In this document: in pieces, positions 18,409-26,242 of the stretch
Numbering within the stretch: position 1 is the stretch's first letter
Layout: each line of letters opens with the position of its first letter
Assembly (NCBI GenBank): GCA_021778805.1
Contig: JAJYBV010000004.1
Coordinates: 1-64,000 of the forward strand
Direction of reading: 5' to 3'
From: Chloroflexota bacterium
Lineage (GTDB): Bacteria; Chloroflexota; Ktedonobacteria; Ktedonobacterales; JACDGC01
Length of the DNA stretch: 64,000 nt
Made by a program: the position numbers and the translations under genes
Notes under the pieces: model-generated
Told to the model about the DNA's origin: nothing
Databases searched by the model: none
Seen by the model: the letters and a program-made list of their open reading frames with translations, nothing else

Positions 18409-20532
18409 ATGTCTCAGCAGCTTTCCGCCATTTTGCAAACTGCCAGAAGTGATTTAGAAAACCTTGCCATAACCCATTTAGCCGAGTATCAGCAGCGTAA
18501 TGATGAAGATTTGCATTTGCTGCTGGATTTATGTGACGAATCTCATTCGCTGCCGCTGGATGATATTGAGCAAGAAGGGGTTCGCATTGCTGAAGCAAAC
18601 GACCCAATAGATGTTAGGCTGGAAAGCATTGAAAGAACCGCCGACGCGGTTGGCGCTGCTATTGATATGCATTTTGCCGGAATAGAGCAAATGCGATTGT
18701 ATGCGCGAGAGCAGCTGCGCCGATCGCGTCGCGCTTATATTATGAGTTTAACCAGAGGGTTTCAGAACGCCATCAATCTTCTGAAAACCGAGGAAAATGA
18801 AAGAACACATCTTTTCCAAGAACGGCTGCGGGCTTTGCAGCGGGTAAATGCAACCATCAATTCAAATTTTAGTTTGGAAGAAACGCTATCCGAATCGGCA
18901 AAAATTATCAACACGCAAGCGCACAGCGATCTTTGCGCTATTTTTACCAGCGCTGGCGCGGAAGATCTTACTTTGCGAGCTACCAGCCAGGATCCGGTAG
19001 ATTTTATTGGACATTATGTAATACACGTAGGTGAAGAGCTTACCGGCAGGATAGCGCAGCGCGGTTTTCCTGCAGGGGTTGCGGATATTTCCGCTTTGGG
19101 ATATGAGGTGATTGAATCGGCGATGTTTGACAGCCGGTTTCGCAGTATTTTTGTTATCCCAATTATCTATTTTGCTAATGATTCTAATACGCTCGAAGGC
19201 GCCATAACACTTCTTTCCGAGCAGCCTCGCGATTATTCCGTTGAAGAGATCAGTTTTTTGGAGATGATTGCCGGGCAATTAGCAATGGGGCTGGAAAACA
19301 GCTTTATTTATAGTCGAATGGATGAGCAATTTCGCCGCCAAGTAAACAGCATTAACACATTGCAGCATATTTCCGCTACGGTTGCCAGCTCTTTTGACTT
19401 AAGCCGTGTGCTGGAATTAATCATCTCTCAGGCAACTCCGGCCAGCGGTTCGCACTATGGCGCTATCTTTGCCTTCAATAACAATAATGCGCTGCAACTG
19501 CAATCGCATTATCACCTGGACGCCCCAGGTTTGCGCGAAACTATTATTCGTCCCGGTGAATGCTGCGTGGGCCGCGCTATGGAACGCTGCGACCGCACTT
19601 GGGCGTTGGATTGCATGCACACCGACGCTACATGTTTTTTGCAGAAATTGTCACTAAAACTGCCAAACGCGCATTCATCCTTGGCTATACCCTTGGTAAG
19701 TAAAGGATTGATGCATGGTGTTATGCTGCTGCTAAGCCAAAGTCAGCAAATTCAGCCATATATGCGCGCCGAAATGGTTGAAACTTTGGCTCACGAAGCT
19801 GCGGTAGCGATTGAATCTACCCGGTTGTATGAAGAAACATTGCGCGCGTTAGAAGTAAAATCGCGGCTGCTTCAGGAAATGCACCATCGCGTTAAAAATA
19901 ATCTGCTTAGTATCGCAGCCATCTTGCGTATGGAACGCCGAAGAACCACATCGGAAGAAGCGGCAAAAATTTTGGCCGAAAGCGTCAGCCGAATCGATGG
20001 TATGGCCGCAACTCACGATTTGCTTTCGCGCGAAGAGCAAATCGGATCTGCCAGCCTGGAAGATTTAGCGCGGAAATTGGTTGGTGTAGTAAGCGCGCAT
20101 TTAGTGCCGCCAACTATGAAGGTAGATTTTGAAATTCGCGCCGCCGATAAAGTTGAAGTGCATTCCCGCGATGCGCTGGCGTTATCGTTGATTTTAAATG
20201 AACTAATAGCAAACTCGATTGAACATGGCTTCAAAAATTGCGATTATGGCAAAGTGAAAATTGGCGCATGGAAAGAGCCTGACTCGATTCATTTGATTAT
20301 TGCAGATCTTGGTCAAGAACTTGCAGACACAATAGACTTCAGCAGCCTTTCCAGCTTAGGGCTTCCATTGGTGCGAGATATCACCCGCGATCAACTTCGC
20401 GGTACTTTTACTTTGCGCCGCGCGCCATTACCTGAATTTTTACGCGATGAAGCCGATGATGAAACGAATTGGACGGTTGCAGAAATAATTTTTCCGGGTG
20501 AAATGCCTCCGATATCATCGCAGACGACATGA
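18409..20532 (+). CDS. GAF-domain sensor histidine kinase (HisKA_2 type)
   Basis: A 707-aa soluble kinase. A helical N-terminal part (about 1-145) is followed by two GAF domains (about 155-305 and 325-470), then a HisKA_2 dimerisation domain with HHRVKNNLLSI; the phosphorylated His is about residue 493. The ATPase domain shows the N-box NELIANSIEHGF, but the G-boxes are reduced (IADLGQEL, LSSLGLPLV). No membrane segment is seen, so it senses an internal signal. No response regulator is adjacent. It starts 45 nt after the isocitrate dehydrogenase gene and may be co-transcribed with it. Confidence 0.85.
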   Translation: MSQQLSAILQTARSDLENLAITHLAEYQQRNDEDLHLLLDLCDESHSLPLDDIEQEGVRIAEANDPIDVRLESIERTADAVGAAIDMHFAGIEQMRLYAREQLRRSRRAYIMSLTRGFQNAINLLKTEENERTHLFQERLRALQRVNATINSNFSLEETLSESAKIINTQAHSDLCAIFTSAGAEDLTLRATSQDPVDFIGHYVIHVGEELTGRIAQRGFPAGVADISALGYEVIESAMFDSRFRSIFVIPIIYFANDSNTLEGAITLLSEQPRDYSVEEISFLEMIAGQLAMGLENSFIYSRMDEQFRRQVNSINTLQHISATVASSFDLSRVLELIISQATPASGSHYGAIFAFNNNNALQLQSHYHLDAPGLRETIIRPGECCVGRAMERCDRTWALDCMHTDATCFLQKLSLKLPNAHSSLAIPLVSKGLMHGVMLLLSQSQQIQPYMRAEMVETLAHEAAVAIESTRLYEETLRALEVKSRLLQEMHHRVKNNLLSIAAILRMERRRTTSEEAAKILAESVSRIDGMAATHDLLSREEQIGSASLEDLARKLVGVVSAHLVPPTMKVDFEIRAADKVEVHSRDALALSLILNELIANSIEHGFKNCDYGKVKIGAWKEPDSIHLIIADLGQELADTIDFSSLSSLGLPLVRDITRDQLRGTFTLRRAPLPEFLRDEADDETNWTVAEIIFPGEMPPISSQTT

Positions 20533-20661
20533 AAAACCCGCGGAAATATGGAAATTGTTTCTGATATGGTACAATTCAAGTAACATGAGGACACCGCTGA
20601 AACGAATATCCTGTATGCGGATACTCACAATACTGTAAGGCAATTGAAAGGAAAAAGCATC

Positions 20662-21588
20662 ATGCGAAAGAAAATTACGGTTGTTGGCGCCGGAAATGTT
20701 GGCGCAACGGTTGCCCAACGGGCTGCCGAACGTAATTATGCTGATATTGTTCTTGTTGATATAGTAGAAGGCCTTCCCCAAGGCAAGGCTTTGGATATGT
20801 TGGAGGCCGGCCCGGTAATAGGTTATGATTCCATGGTTACCGGAACTAATTCCTATGAAGAAACCGCAAACTCTTCGGTAGTTGTAATTACTTCCGGATT
20901 AGCGCGTAAACCCGGTATGAGCAGGGATGATCTCGTTCGCGCCAATCAAACTATTATCTCTTCGGTAACAGAGCAAGTTGCAAAATATTCTCCCGATGCA
21001 ATTATCGTTGTCGTCACCAATCCGTTAGACGCTATGGCGCAGTTGACGTTTTCCGTCAGCAAATTCCCTAAAAATCGTGTCGTTGGCATGGCCGGCGTTT
21101 TAGATACAGCGCGTTTCCGCACATTCCTAGCCGCGGAACTGAATGTTTCGGTTCGCGATGTGCAAGCGTATGTTATCGGCGGCCACGGTGATACAATGAT
21201 TCCGTTAACCAAAATGACAACTATTGCCGGGGTTCCGGTTACACAGTTAATTTCAGAGGATCGCTTGGCGCAAATTGTTCAGCGCACCCGCGATGGCGGC
21301 GCAGAAATCGTCAACTATCTGAAAACAGGCAGCGCCTATTATGCTCCATCGGCCTCTGTTATGGAAATGGTTGACGCAATAATGCTGGATCAAAAGCGTA
21401 TTCTGCCATGTTCTGCCTATTTGCAAGGTGAATATGGCATTCACGATCTGTTTGTAGGCGTTCCGGTAAAACTTGGCGCATCCGGCATTGAGCAGGTTGT
21501 GGAAGTAGAGCTTTCTGATGGCGATCGCGCGGCTTTGCAGCGTTCCGCAAACGCCGTAAAAGAAATAGTGGAAGTTATGGGTATATAA
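20662..21588 (+). CDS. mdh: Malate dehydrogenase (LDH-like, Chloroflexus type)
   Basis: A 308-aa NAD-dependent dehydrogenase of the citric-acid cycle. It shows the dinucleotide-binding [11 protein letters not shown], the VTNPLDAM segment, and the catalytic His175 in GGHGDTMIP. The phrases [28 protein letters not shown] and [12 protein letters not shown] follow the Chloroflexus enzyme closely, which is the main taxonomic clue in the window. The frame opens six codons earlier (20644), but AAAGGA lies there, so ATG 20662 is the start. Confidence 0.95.
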   Translation: MRKKITVVGAGNVGATVAQRAAERNYADIVLVDIVEGLPQGKALDMLEAGPVIGYDSMVTGTNSYEETANSSVVVITSGLARKPGMSRDDLVRANQTIISSVTEQVAKYSPDAIIVVVTNPLDAMAQLTFSVSKFPKNRVVGMAGVLDTARFRTFLAAELNVSVRDVQAYVIGGHGDTMIPLTKMTTIAGVPVTQLISEDRLAQIVQRTRDGGAEIVNYLKTGSAYYAPSASVMEMVDAIMLDQKRILPCSAYLQGEYGIHDLFVGVPVKLGASGIEQVVEVELSDGDRAALQRSANAVKEIVEVMGI

Positions 21589-21670
21589 GCCCCTTAACTT
21601 GCATTTCGTCTGATAGATATTTACTGATCTTTAACAATTAAAGTGGGATAAGATATACCTCGTAATCAAG

Positions 21671-21721
21671 GATACGTAAGGGGCTGCCGCCCCTTACGCG
21701 GGGTTTGGGGTGTCCCCAAAA
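21671..21721 (-). repeat. Family A double-hairpin repeat (single copy, minus orientation)
   Basis: Read on the minus strand this is TTTTGGGGACACCCCAAA, CCCCGCG, then TAAGGGGC-GGCA-GCCCCTTA, the family A core. Two hairpins can form: TTGGGG/CCCCAA and TAAGGGGC/GCCCCTTA. It lies between mdh and the QueD-like gene. Confidence 0.85.
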
Positions 21722-21783
21722 TTATTGATAAAAACAATTACATATCTATCTCATAATTTAGAGCGGTTCTGCCGCAACTGCCG

Positions 21784-21817
21784 AAAGATCCGGAAGAAAT
21801 ACATCCGGATCTTTTTT
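21784..21817 (+). terminator. Intrinsic terminator upstream of the QueD-like gene
   Basis: AAAGATCCGGA (21784-21794) and TCCGGATCTTT (21804-21814) form a perfect 11-bp stem with a 9-nt loop and end in a T run. It lies about 200 nt after the mdh stop and 36 nt before queD, so it either ends the mdh transcript or acts as an attenuator for queD. Confidence 0.75.
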
Positions 21818-21853
21818 CCGGCAGGTAATTATTGTAGTAAGCGTTTTTTAACT

Positions 21854-22228
21854 ATGTTTCAGGTTTGTAAAACATTCAGTTTTGACGCCGCCCATATTTT
21901 ATTGGGATATAACGGCAAATGCGCCAATTTGCATGGCCACCATTGGGAAGCCGCCGTATGTATTGAAGGCAATACCCTAGACCCGGTCGGCATGCTGATT
22001 GATTTTGGGGATGTAAAACGATATTTGCAGCAAACGGCCGGCAGTTATGACCATGCTATGTTGAATGATATACCGCCATATACCGACATTAACCCAACTT
22101 CGGAAAATGTCGCTAAAGCCATTTTTCATTCTTTGCAAAGCAAACTTGCCGAATCGGATCCACATTTGCGTGTAGCATATGTACAGGTTTGGGAAACACC
22201 GACTTCTTGGGCAAAATATTGGGAATAA
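21854..22228 (+). CDS. queD: 6-pyruvoyl-tetrahydropterin synthase / QueD-like protein
   Basis: A 124-aa T-fold enzyme. The zinc ligands H14 (FDAAH), H27 and H29 (LHGHHW) are present, with a catalytic Cys23 (GKCANLHGH) and the DHAML His. The C-x3-HGH arrangement fits QueD, 6-carboxy-tetrahydropterin synthase of queuosine/7-deazaguanine synthesis; a pterin role is possible. The frame opens 48 codons upstream through the terminator hairpin, which is unlikely to be coding, so ATG 21854, just before the conserved start, is chosen. No other queuosine gene is adjacent. Confidence 0.82.
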   Translation: MFQVCKTFSFDAAHILLGYNGKCANLHGHHWEAAVCIEGNTLDPVGMLIDFGDVKRYLQQTAGSYDHAMLNDIPPYTDINPTSENVAKAIFHSLQSKLAESDPHLRVAYVQVWETPTSWAKYWE

Positions 22229-22305
22229 GCCAGATCTTCGCCTATTCCGCATGCGTTTTTTAGCATAAAGCGGAAATATAGGCGCTGTATATGTTTCCCA
22301 TGAAC

Positions 22306-22334
22306 TTGTACCAATTCGTGAACATTGGTACAAT
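22306..22334 (+). promoter_or_regulatory. Promoter overlapped by a 10-bp perfect inverted repeat
   Basis: TTGTACCAAT (22306-22315) and ATTGGTACAA (22324-22333) are perfect inverted repeats around an 8-nt spacer. A possible -35 (TTGTAC, 22306-22311) and -10 (TACAAT, 22329-22334) are spaced by exactly 17 nt inside it. A dimeric regulator bound to the repeat would block or shape this promoter, which reads into the gene at 22397. Confidence 0.45.
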
Positions 22335-22396
22335 GCAATGTGAAACACTTGCAACGCCAGAAAATTTTCCATGCTCTTCAGGGAAAGGGATGCATC

Positions 22397-23128
22397 ATGT
22401 CGAAAGAACCGGTTAATCCAAATTCGTTTATTAATCAATTTCACGATAAATGGGAACAAGATTCTAATTTTCGCGCAACGTGGAGCACTTTAGGCGCCGC
22501 CGCATTTCTAATCATTTTTGTTACCGCAACCGTTTTAGGCACAAAACTTGTTTCAAGTATTATGAACAGTAATTCTGCTTCGGCAAATACTTCAAACGGG
22601 TCTTCAATTTCTGGGCAGGTGGCTAACTTGAATCCCACATTCGCTGTGCCGCCCTATACACCATTGGCCAACAGTGCAACACCACCATCGTATACAATAG
22701 TAACCCCAGTTAGCGGCTCTCCGCTTCCGGCTACGGCTACCCCACCGCCGTTTTTGCCAACACCAACGCCTACGGTTTCGCCAACTGCAACGGCGGGTCC
22801 GGGTGGTCAAATTACGGTAACCGCCAGCCAAAGCCCGAGTATTTGGACAATGAATAATGGCAATAATAATAAAATTACGTCTGTCAGCACATCACCGGCT
22901 GCGCCAAATACTCAAGTGTCCATTTCATTGGATTTTGGCAACAGTTGTATTGAACAAGTAAATAATGTGCCAAATACTGATAATAATGGGCAAATAAACC
23001 AGCCAATTGCTATTCAATTGCCTACTTGCTTCACGAATCCAAGCCAAACGACTGTTATCGCTACATTCACCATCAATGGCTCTACGTCAACGGTGCAATT
23101 CCAAGCGCAAGCAATTAAACTGCCTTAA
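22397..23128 (+). CDS. Membrane-anchored protein with a Thr/Pro-rich linker, unknown function
   Basis: A 243-aa protein not recognised as a named family. Residues 1-30 are cytoplasmic and charged, one membrane helix follows at about 33-55 (LGAAAFLIIFVTATVLGTKL), then a long low-complexity Ser/Thr/Pro linker to about 140, and a C-terminal beta-rich domain with two cysteines (NSCIEQ, LPTCFTNP) that may form a disulphide outside the cell. The frame opens 24 codons upstream, inside the promoter; GGGAAAGGGA lies just before ATG 22397. A terminator follows. Confidence 0.65.
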   Translation: MSKEPVNPNSFINQFHDKWEQDSNFRATWSTLGAAAFLIIFVTATVLGTKLVSSIMNSNSASANTSNGSSISGQVANLNPTFAVPPYTPLANSATPPSYTIVTPVSGSPLPATATPPPFLPTPTPTVSPTATAGPGGQITVTASQSPSIWTMNNGNNNKITSVSTSPAAPNTQVSISLDFGNSCIEQVNNVPNTDNNGQINQPIAIQLPTCFTNPSQTTVIATFTINGSTSTVQFQAQAIKLP

Positions 23129-23164
23129 GAACCGAACAGTGTTTATTTGAATGTGTTTTTTTCG

Positions 23165-23202
23165 ACCGGCTTTAGTGGCATCCCCCTAAAGCCGGTTATT
23201 TG
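23165..23202 (+). terminator. Intrinsic terminator
   Basis: ACCGGCTTTAG (23165-23175) and CTAAAGCCGGT (23186-23196) form a perfect 11-bp stem with a 10-nt loop, followed by TATTTG. It ends the transcript of the membrane-anchored protein gene. Confidence 0.75.
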
Positions 23203-23292
23203 TGATATGGTATTAAGTAGAGCGGCGTTTGCTTTAAACATCAATGGTGATGAAACAGTTGAATGCACACTTATAAACAAGGATTTCTTGTT

Positions 23293-24111
23293 ATGCCATT
23301 GAAATATCTGCCGCAGAAACCATCTGCAAAACACACCCGGCCATTTCGGCTTTTAGCAGGGGTTTCCTTCGTTTTAACCGCGGTTACTTGGCTGATTGTC
23401 AATGAGCAGCGGCGCAGAGCAAATATAAAAATCTATGACTCAATTCAGCGAATGCCGAAGCAGCCTAAACGCACTGCTGCTTCGGTGTGGGCCATTATCC
23501 GGAAGTATGTGGTAGATCCTTGGAGCCATTACCGGAAAGAATTAACCCAAAATGCCCAACAGCGTACATTAGAAGTTGGGGTAGATTATTGGCCGAATTT
23601 ACGGCATTATCGGAACGATATTGAGTTAACCGGTGTCGAATATAATTTGCAAACATTTTACCGTGCGCGAAAACGTATTCGGCAATTTCGGCCGCAAACC
23701 GCTGTTATTTATGCTGAAAACTCTCTGCTTCCTTTTCCCGACGACTATTTCGATACGGTAGTTACATCCCTTTCTTTATGCAGTGTGGAAGATATTCAAA
23801 CCGTTCTGCGTGAAATACACCGCGTTTTGAAAAAAGACGGACGGTTTCTATTTTTAGAGCATATTCGCTCGGAAAATACATTTGTGGCGGCTTTACAAGA
23901 TTGGCTGACTCCCCTATGGAGCCGGATTTCCTCTAATTGCCACTTAAATAGAAATACTATTGCCGAAATCGAATCCGCCGGATTTATTATTCTTACACGC
24001 AAAGCACTAAGCGGCGCATGGGGGCCAGTTCGGCCAACCATTATGGGAATAGCTGCCGCAGCAACGCAAGAAGCCCAATCACCAACACTTTTATTGGAAA
24101 CCGATTTATGA
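23293..24111 (+). CDS. Class I SAM-dependent methyltransferase-like protein
   Basis: A 272-aa protein with a basic N-terminus, one likely membrane segment (about 20-35, FRLLAGVSFVLTAVTWLIV) and a methyltransferase fold. Motif I reads LEVGVDYWPNL, so the usual GxGxG is lost after the first glycines. Later motifs are normal: LPFPDDYFDTVVTSLSLCSV and LREIHRVLKKDGRFLFLEH. Donor binding may be altered. AAGGA lies 9 nt before ATG 23293; the upstream ATG at 23263 has no site. Its stop overlaps the next start as ATGA, so the two products are coupled. Confidence 0.7.
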   Translation: MPLKYLPQKPSAKHTRPFRLLAGVSFVLTAVTWLIVNEQRRRANIKIYDSIQRMPKQPKRTAASVWAIIRKYVVDPWSHYRKELTQNAQQRTLEVGVDYWPNLRHYRNDIELTGVEYNLQTFYRARKRIRQFRPQTAVIYAENSLLPFPDDYFDTVVTSLSLCSVEDIQTVLREIHRVLKKDGRFLFLEHIRSENTFVAALQDWLTPLWSRISSNCHLNRNTIAEIESAGFIILTRKALSGAWGPVRPTIMGIAAAATQEAQSPTLLLETDL

Positions 24112-25400
24112 CCACACCAAGCGCGCAGACACAAATATTAACCAAACGTGATTTGCGCTGGAATTTTTGGTTTATGGGCTGGGATATCGCTTTTTTTACA
24201 TCAGCCTTAAGTGTCAGTTCTATTTCAACAATTTTACCGTTATTTATCAGCCATATTACAAAAGAAAATTGGCTCATTTCGTTACTCGTTTCTGTTCGCG
24301 CACTTGGATCTTTTTTGCCTATTTTGCTGGTTGCTTCTTTTGCGGAGCGTCGGCAGCGATTAAAAAGCACGATGTTATATCTTACCGTGCTGGAACGTTT
24401 ACCATTTTTATTGCTTGCTATAGCCGCCGTATCACTAACACAAATAAACAGCGCTGCAATGCTAATCTTTTTTTTCCTAATGATTTTTTTGCAAGCAGCC
24501 GGCGGCGGGTTAACCTACACACCATGGCTGGATATTGTTTCGCGCGCAATTCCTGAACAAATGCGCGGCAGATTTTTAGGAGGCTGGGTAGGCGCCGGCA
24601 ATGTATTGGGGATATTTGGCGCTGCATTGGCAACATATTTTATTGCCAATTTTTTTTGGCCGATCAATTTTGCTTTATGTTTTTTAGCAAGTTTCATTTT
24701 GGTAAGCATTTCATTTGTGTTACTAGCTCTTATTAAAGAGCCTCCTCGGGAAATGGTGCATCAACAGCAATACGCCAACACCGCCAAGCCAAAGTTTTAT
24801 GCTTGGGTCGCAGATATGTATACCGTCATTGCGCAAGACAAGCCATTTCGCCGGTATCTCTTAATCAGCACTGTTTACGGCGCGGCACAGATAGGTATGG
24901 GATTAATTGCAATTTCAGCGTTGAAGCAAGCCCATTTAAGCTCCGCTGAAGTAGGAATCGATACACCAATTGTGGCGGCTTCCTTAATGCTTGGATATTT
25001 TCTTTGGGGATTTATTGGAGACCATTTGGGGCATCGGACTACTTTGGTGTGGAGTTCAGTATTTGGTGCGCTATCTATGCTGTTTGCGTTGCTGGCGCAT
25101 TCATTTATTTTGGTTACATTAGCGTTTATTTGCTATGGATTAAACGCATCCGGCTTCCAGTTATCGCAAATGACCTTTGTGTTAGAGTTCGGTCCGCCGG
25201 CGCGGCGCCCGGTTTATTTGGGGCTGGCGTCGCTTATTATGGCTCCTTTTGTTGCGCTATTCCCTTTGATTGGCGGCATTCTTGCCGATAATGCGGGATA
25301 TACTCCGGTATTTTTAGCCGGTATCATATTTAATTTTATCGCAGCCGCAGGCTTTCAATGGTATTCTAAAAGCCCGGCGCAGTTAAGCGCCCAAGCTTAG
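24108..25400 (+). CDS. Major facilitator superfamily transporter
   Basis: A 430-aa protein with about 12 membrane helices. The loop between helices 2 and 3 reads AERRQRLKS, and the second-half counterpart is GDHLGHRTT, both typical of MFS proteins. The substrate is unknown; the layout resembles drug or sugar-phosphate efflux carriers. ATG 24108 overlaps the methyltransferase TGA as ATGA. Frames opening earlier overlap the methyltransferase and lack a ribosome site. Confidence 0.8.
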   Translation: MTTPSAQTQILTKRDLRWNFWFMGWDIAFFTSALSVSSISTILPLFISHITKENWLISLLVSVRALGSFLPILLVASFAERRQRLKSTMLYLTVLERLPFLLLAIAAVSLTQINSAAMLIFFFLMIFLQAAGGGLTYTPWLDIVSRAIPEQMRGRFLGGWVGAGNVLGIFGAALATYFIANFFWPINFALCFLASFILVSISFVLLALIKEPPREMVHQQQYANTAKPKFYAWVADMYTVIAQDKPFRRYLLISTVYGAAQIGMGLIAISALKQAHLSSAEVGIDTPIVAASLMLGYFLWGFIGDHLGHRTTLVWSSVFGALSMLFALLAHSFILVTLAFICYGLNASGFQLSQMTFVLEFGPPARRPVYLGLASLIMAPFVALFPLIGGILADNAGYTPVFLAGIIFNFIAAAGFQWYSKSPAQLSAQA

Positions 25401-25434
25401 TAAATCTTGCGCGGCGGCGCATGATGTTTTTCTT

Positions 25435-25464
25435 TTGCCATTATATTGCCCAAGCGTATATACT
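25435..25464 (+). promoter_or_regulatory. Promoter of hpt
   Basis: TTGCCA (25435-25440) and TATACT (25459-25464) are spaced by 18 nt, 36 nt before the hpt start codon. There is room for a short leader with a GGAGT ribosome site. Confidence 0.5.
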
Positions 25465-25499
25465 AAAGTAACTAAAATTCTCTTGGAGTAATTTACAAT

Positions 25500-26048
25500 A
25501 TGTATCAGGAAGCCGCAGATATAGACCACATTATTATTGATGAAAATCATTTGAAAGATCGTGTGGCCGAACTTGGCGCAGAAATTTCCCGCGACTATCA
25601 AGGAGAAGCAATTTTACTTGTTGGCATATTAAAAGGCGCGGTAATATTTATGGCTGATTTAGCCCGCGCGATTCAATGCCCAATTTCTATAGATTTTATG
25701 GCCGTTTCCAGTTACGGCAACCAAACAGAATCCCAAGGTGTTGTGCGTTTTATTAAAGACCTGGATGATCCCATTGAAAACAAACATGTGCTGTTGGTAG
25801 AAGATATTATCGACAGCGGGCTGACTCTTAATTATGTTATTGAGCATTTAAAGCTGAAAAATCCGGCCTCACTAAAAATCTGCGCGCTGCTCGATAAATC
25901 AAGGTCACGCGAGAAAGTAGTGAAAGTTGACTACACCGGATTTTATGTGCCCAATGAATTTGTTGTTGGGTATGGGCTGGATTATGCGCAGCGATACCGC
26001 ACATTGCCCTATATTGGGGTATTAAAGCCACAAATATATATGTCTTAG
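25500..26048 (+). CDS. hpt: Hypoxanthine phosphoribosyltransferase
   Basis: A 182-aa purine-salvage enzyme that makes IMP and GMP from hypoxanthine/guanine and PRPP. The PRPP-binding motif VLLVEDIIDSGLTL, the upstream loop VGILKGAVIFMADLARAI, the flexible loop with SYGNQTESQG, and the base-contact end VGYGLDYAQRYRTLPYIG are all in place. Length is normal. It has its own promoter and a short leader. Confidence 0.94.
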   Translation: MYQEAADIDHIIIDENHLKDRVAELGAEISRDYQGEAILLVGILKGAVIFMADLARAIQCPISIDFMAVSSYGNQTESQGVVRFIKDLDDPIENKHVLLVEDIIDSGLTLNYVIEHLKLKNPASLKICALLDKSRSREKVVKVDYTGFYVPNEFVVGYGLDYAQRYRTLPYIGVLKPQIYMS

Positions 26049-26242
26049 TCAATTGTACGTTTGCCGCTCGCTCTAAATTCTTGTAAAAATAGTTGTGGAT
26101 CTCCGCTGCAATTGCGGTGTTCTTAACTATCCGGCCATTCATTTCCCACTCAAAGTGATTTTTTCTGTATAAACCAGCTTTTGGCGCCATTTCTGATAGC
26201 ATTGTGCGGAAGCATAACAGCCGCAGAAATGGGTGAAGTATC

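Noticed and set aside
21760-21853. preQ1 riboswitch before the QueD-like gene
   Set aside because: The hairpin before queD lacks the preQ1 class I core and its A-rich tail; it looks like a terminator.
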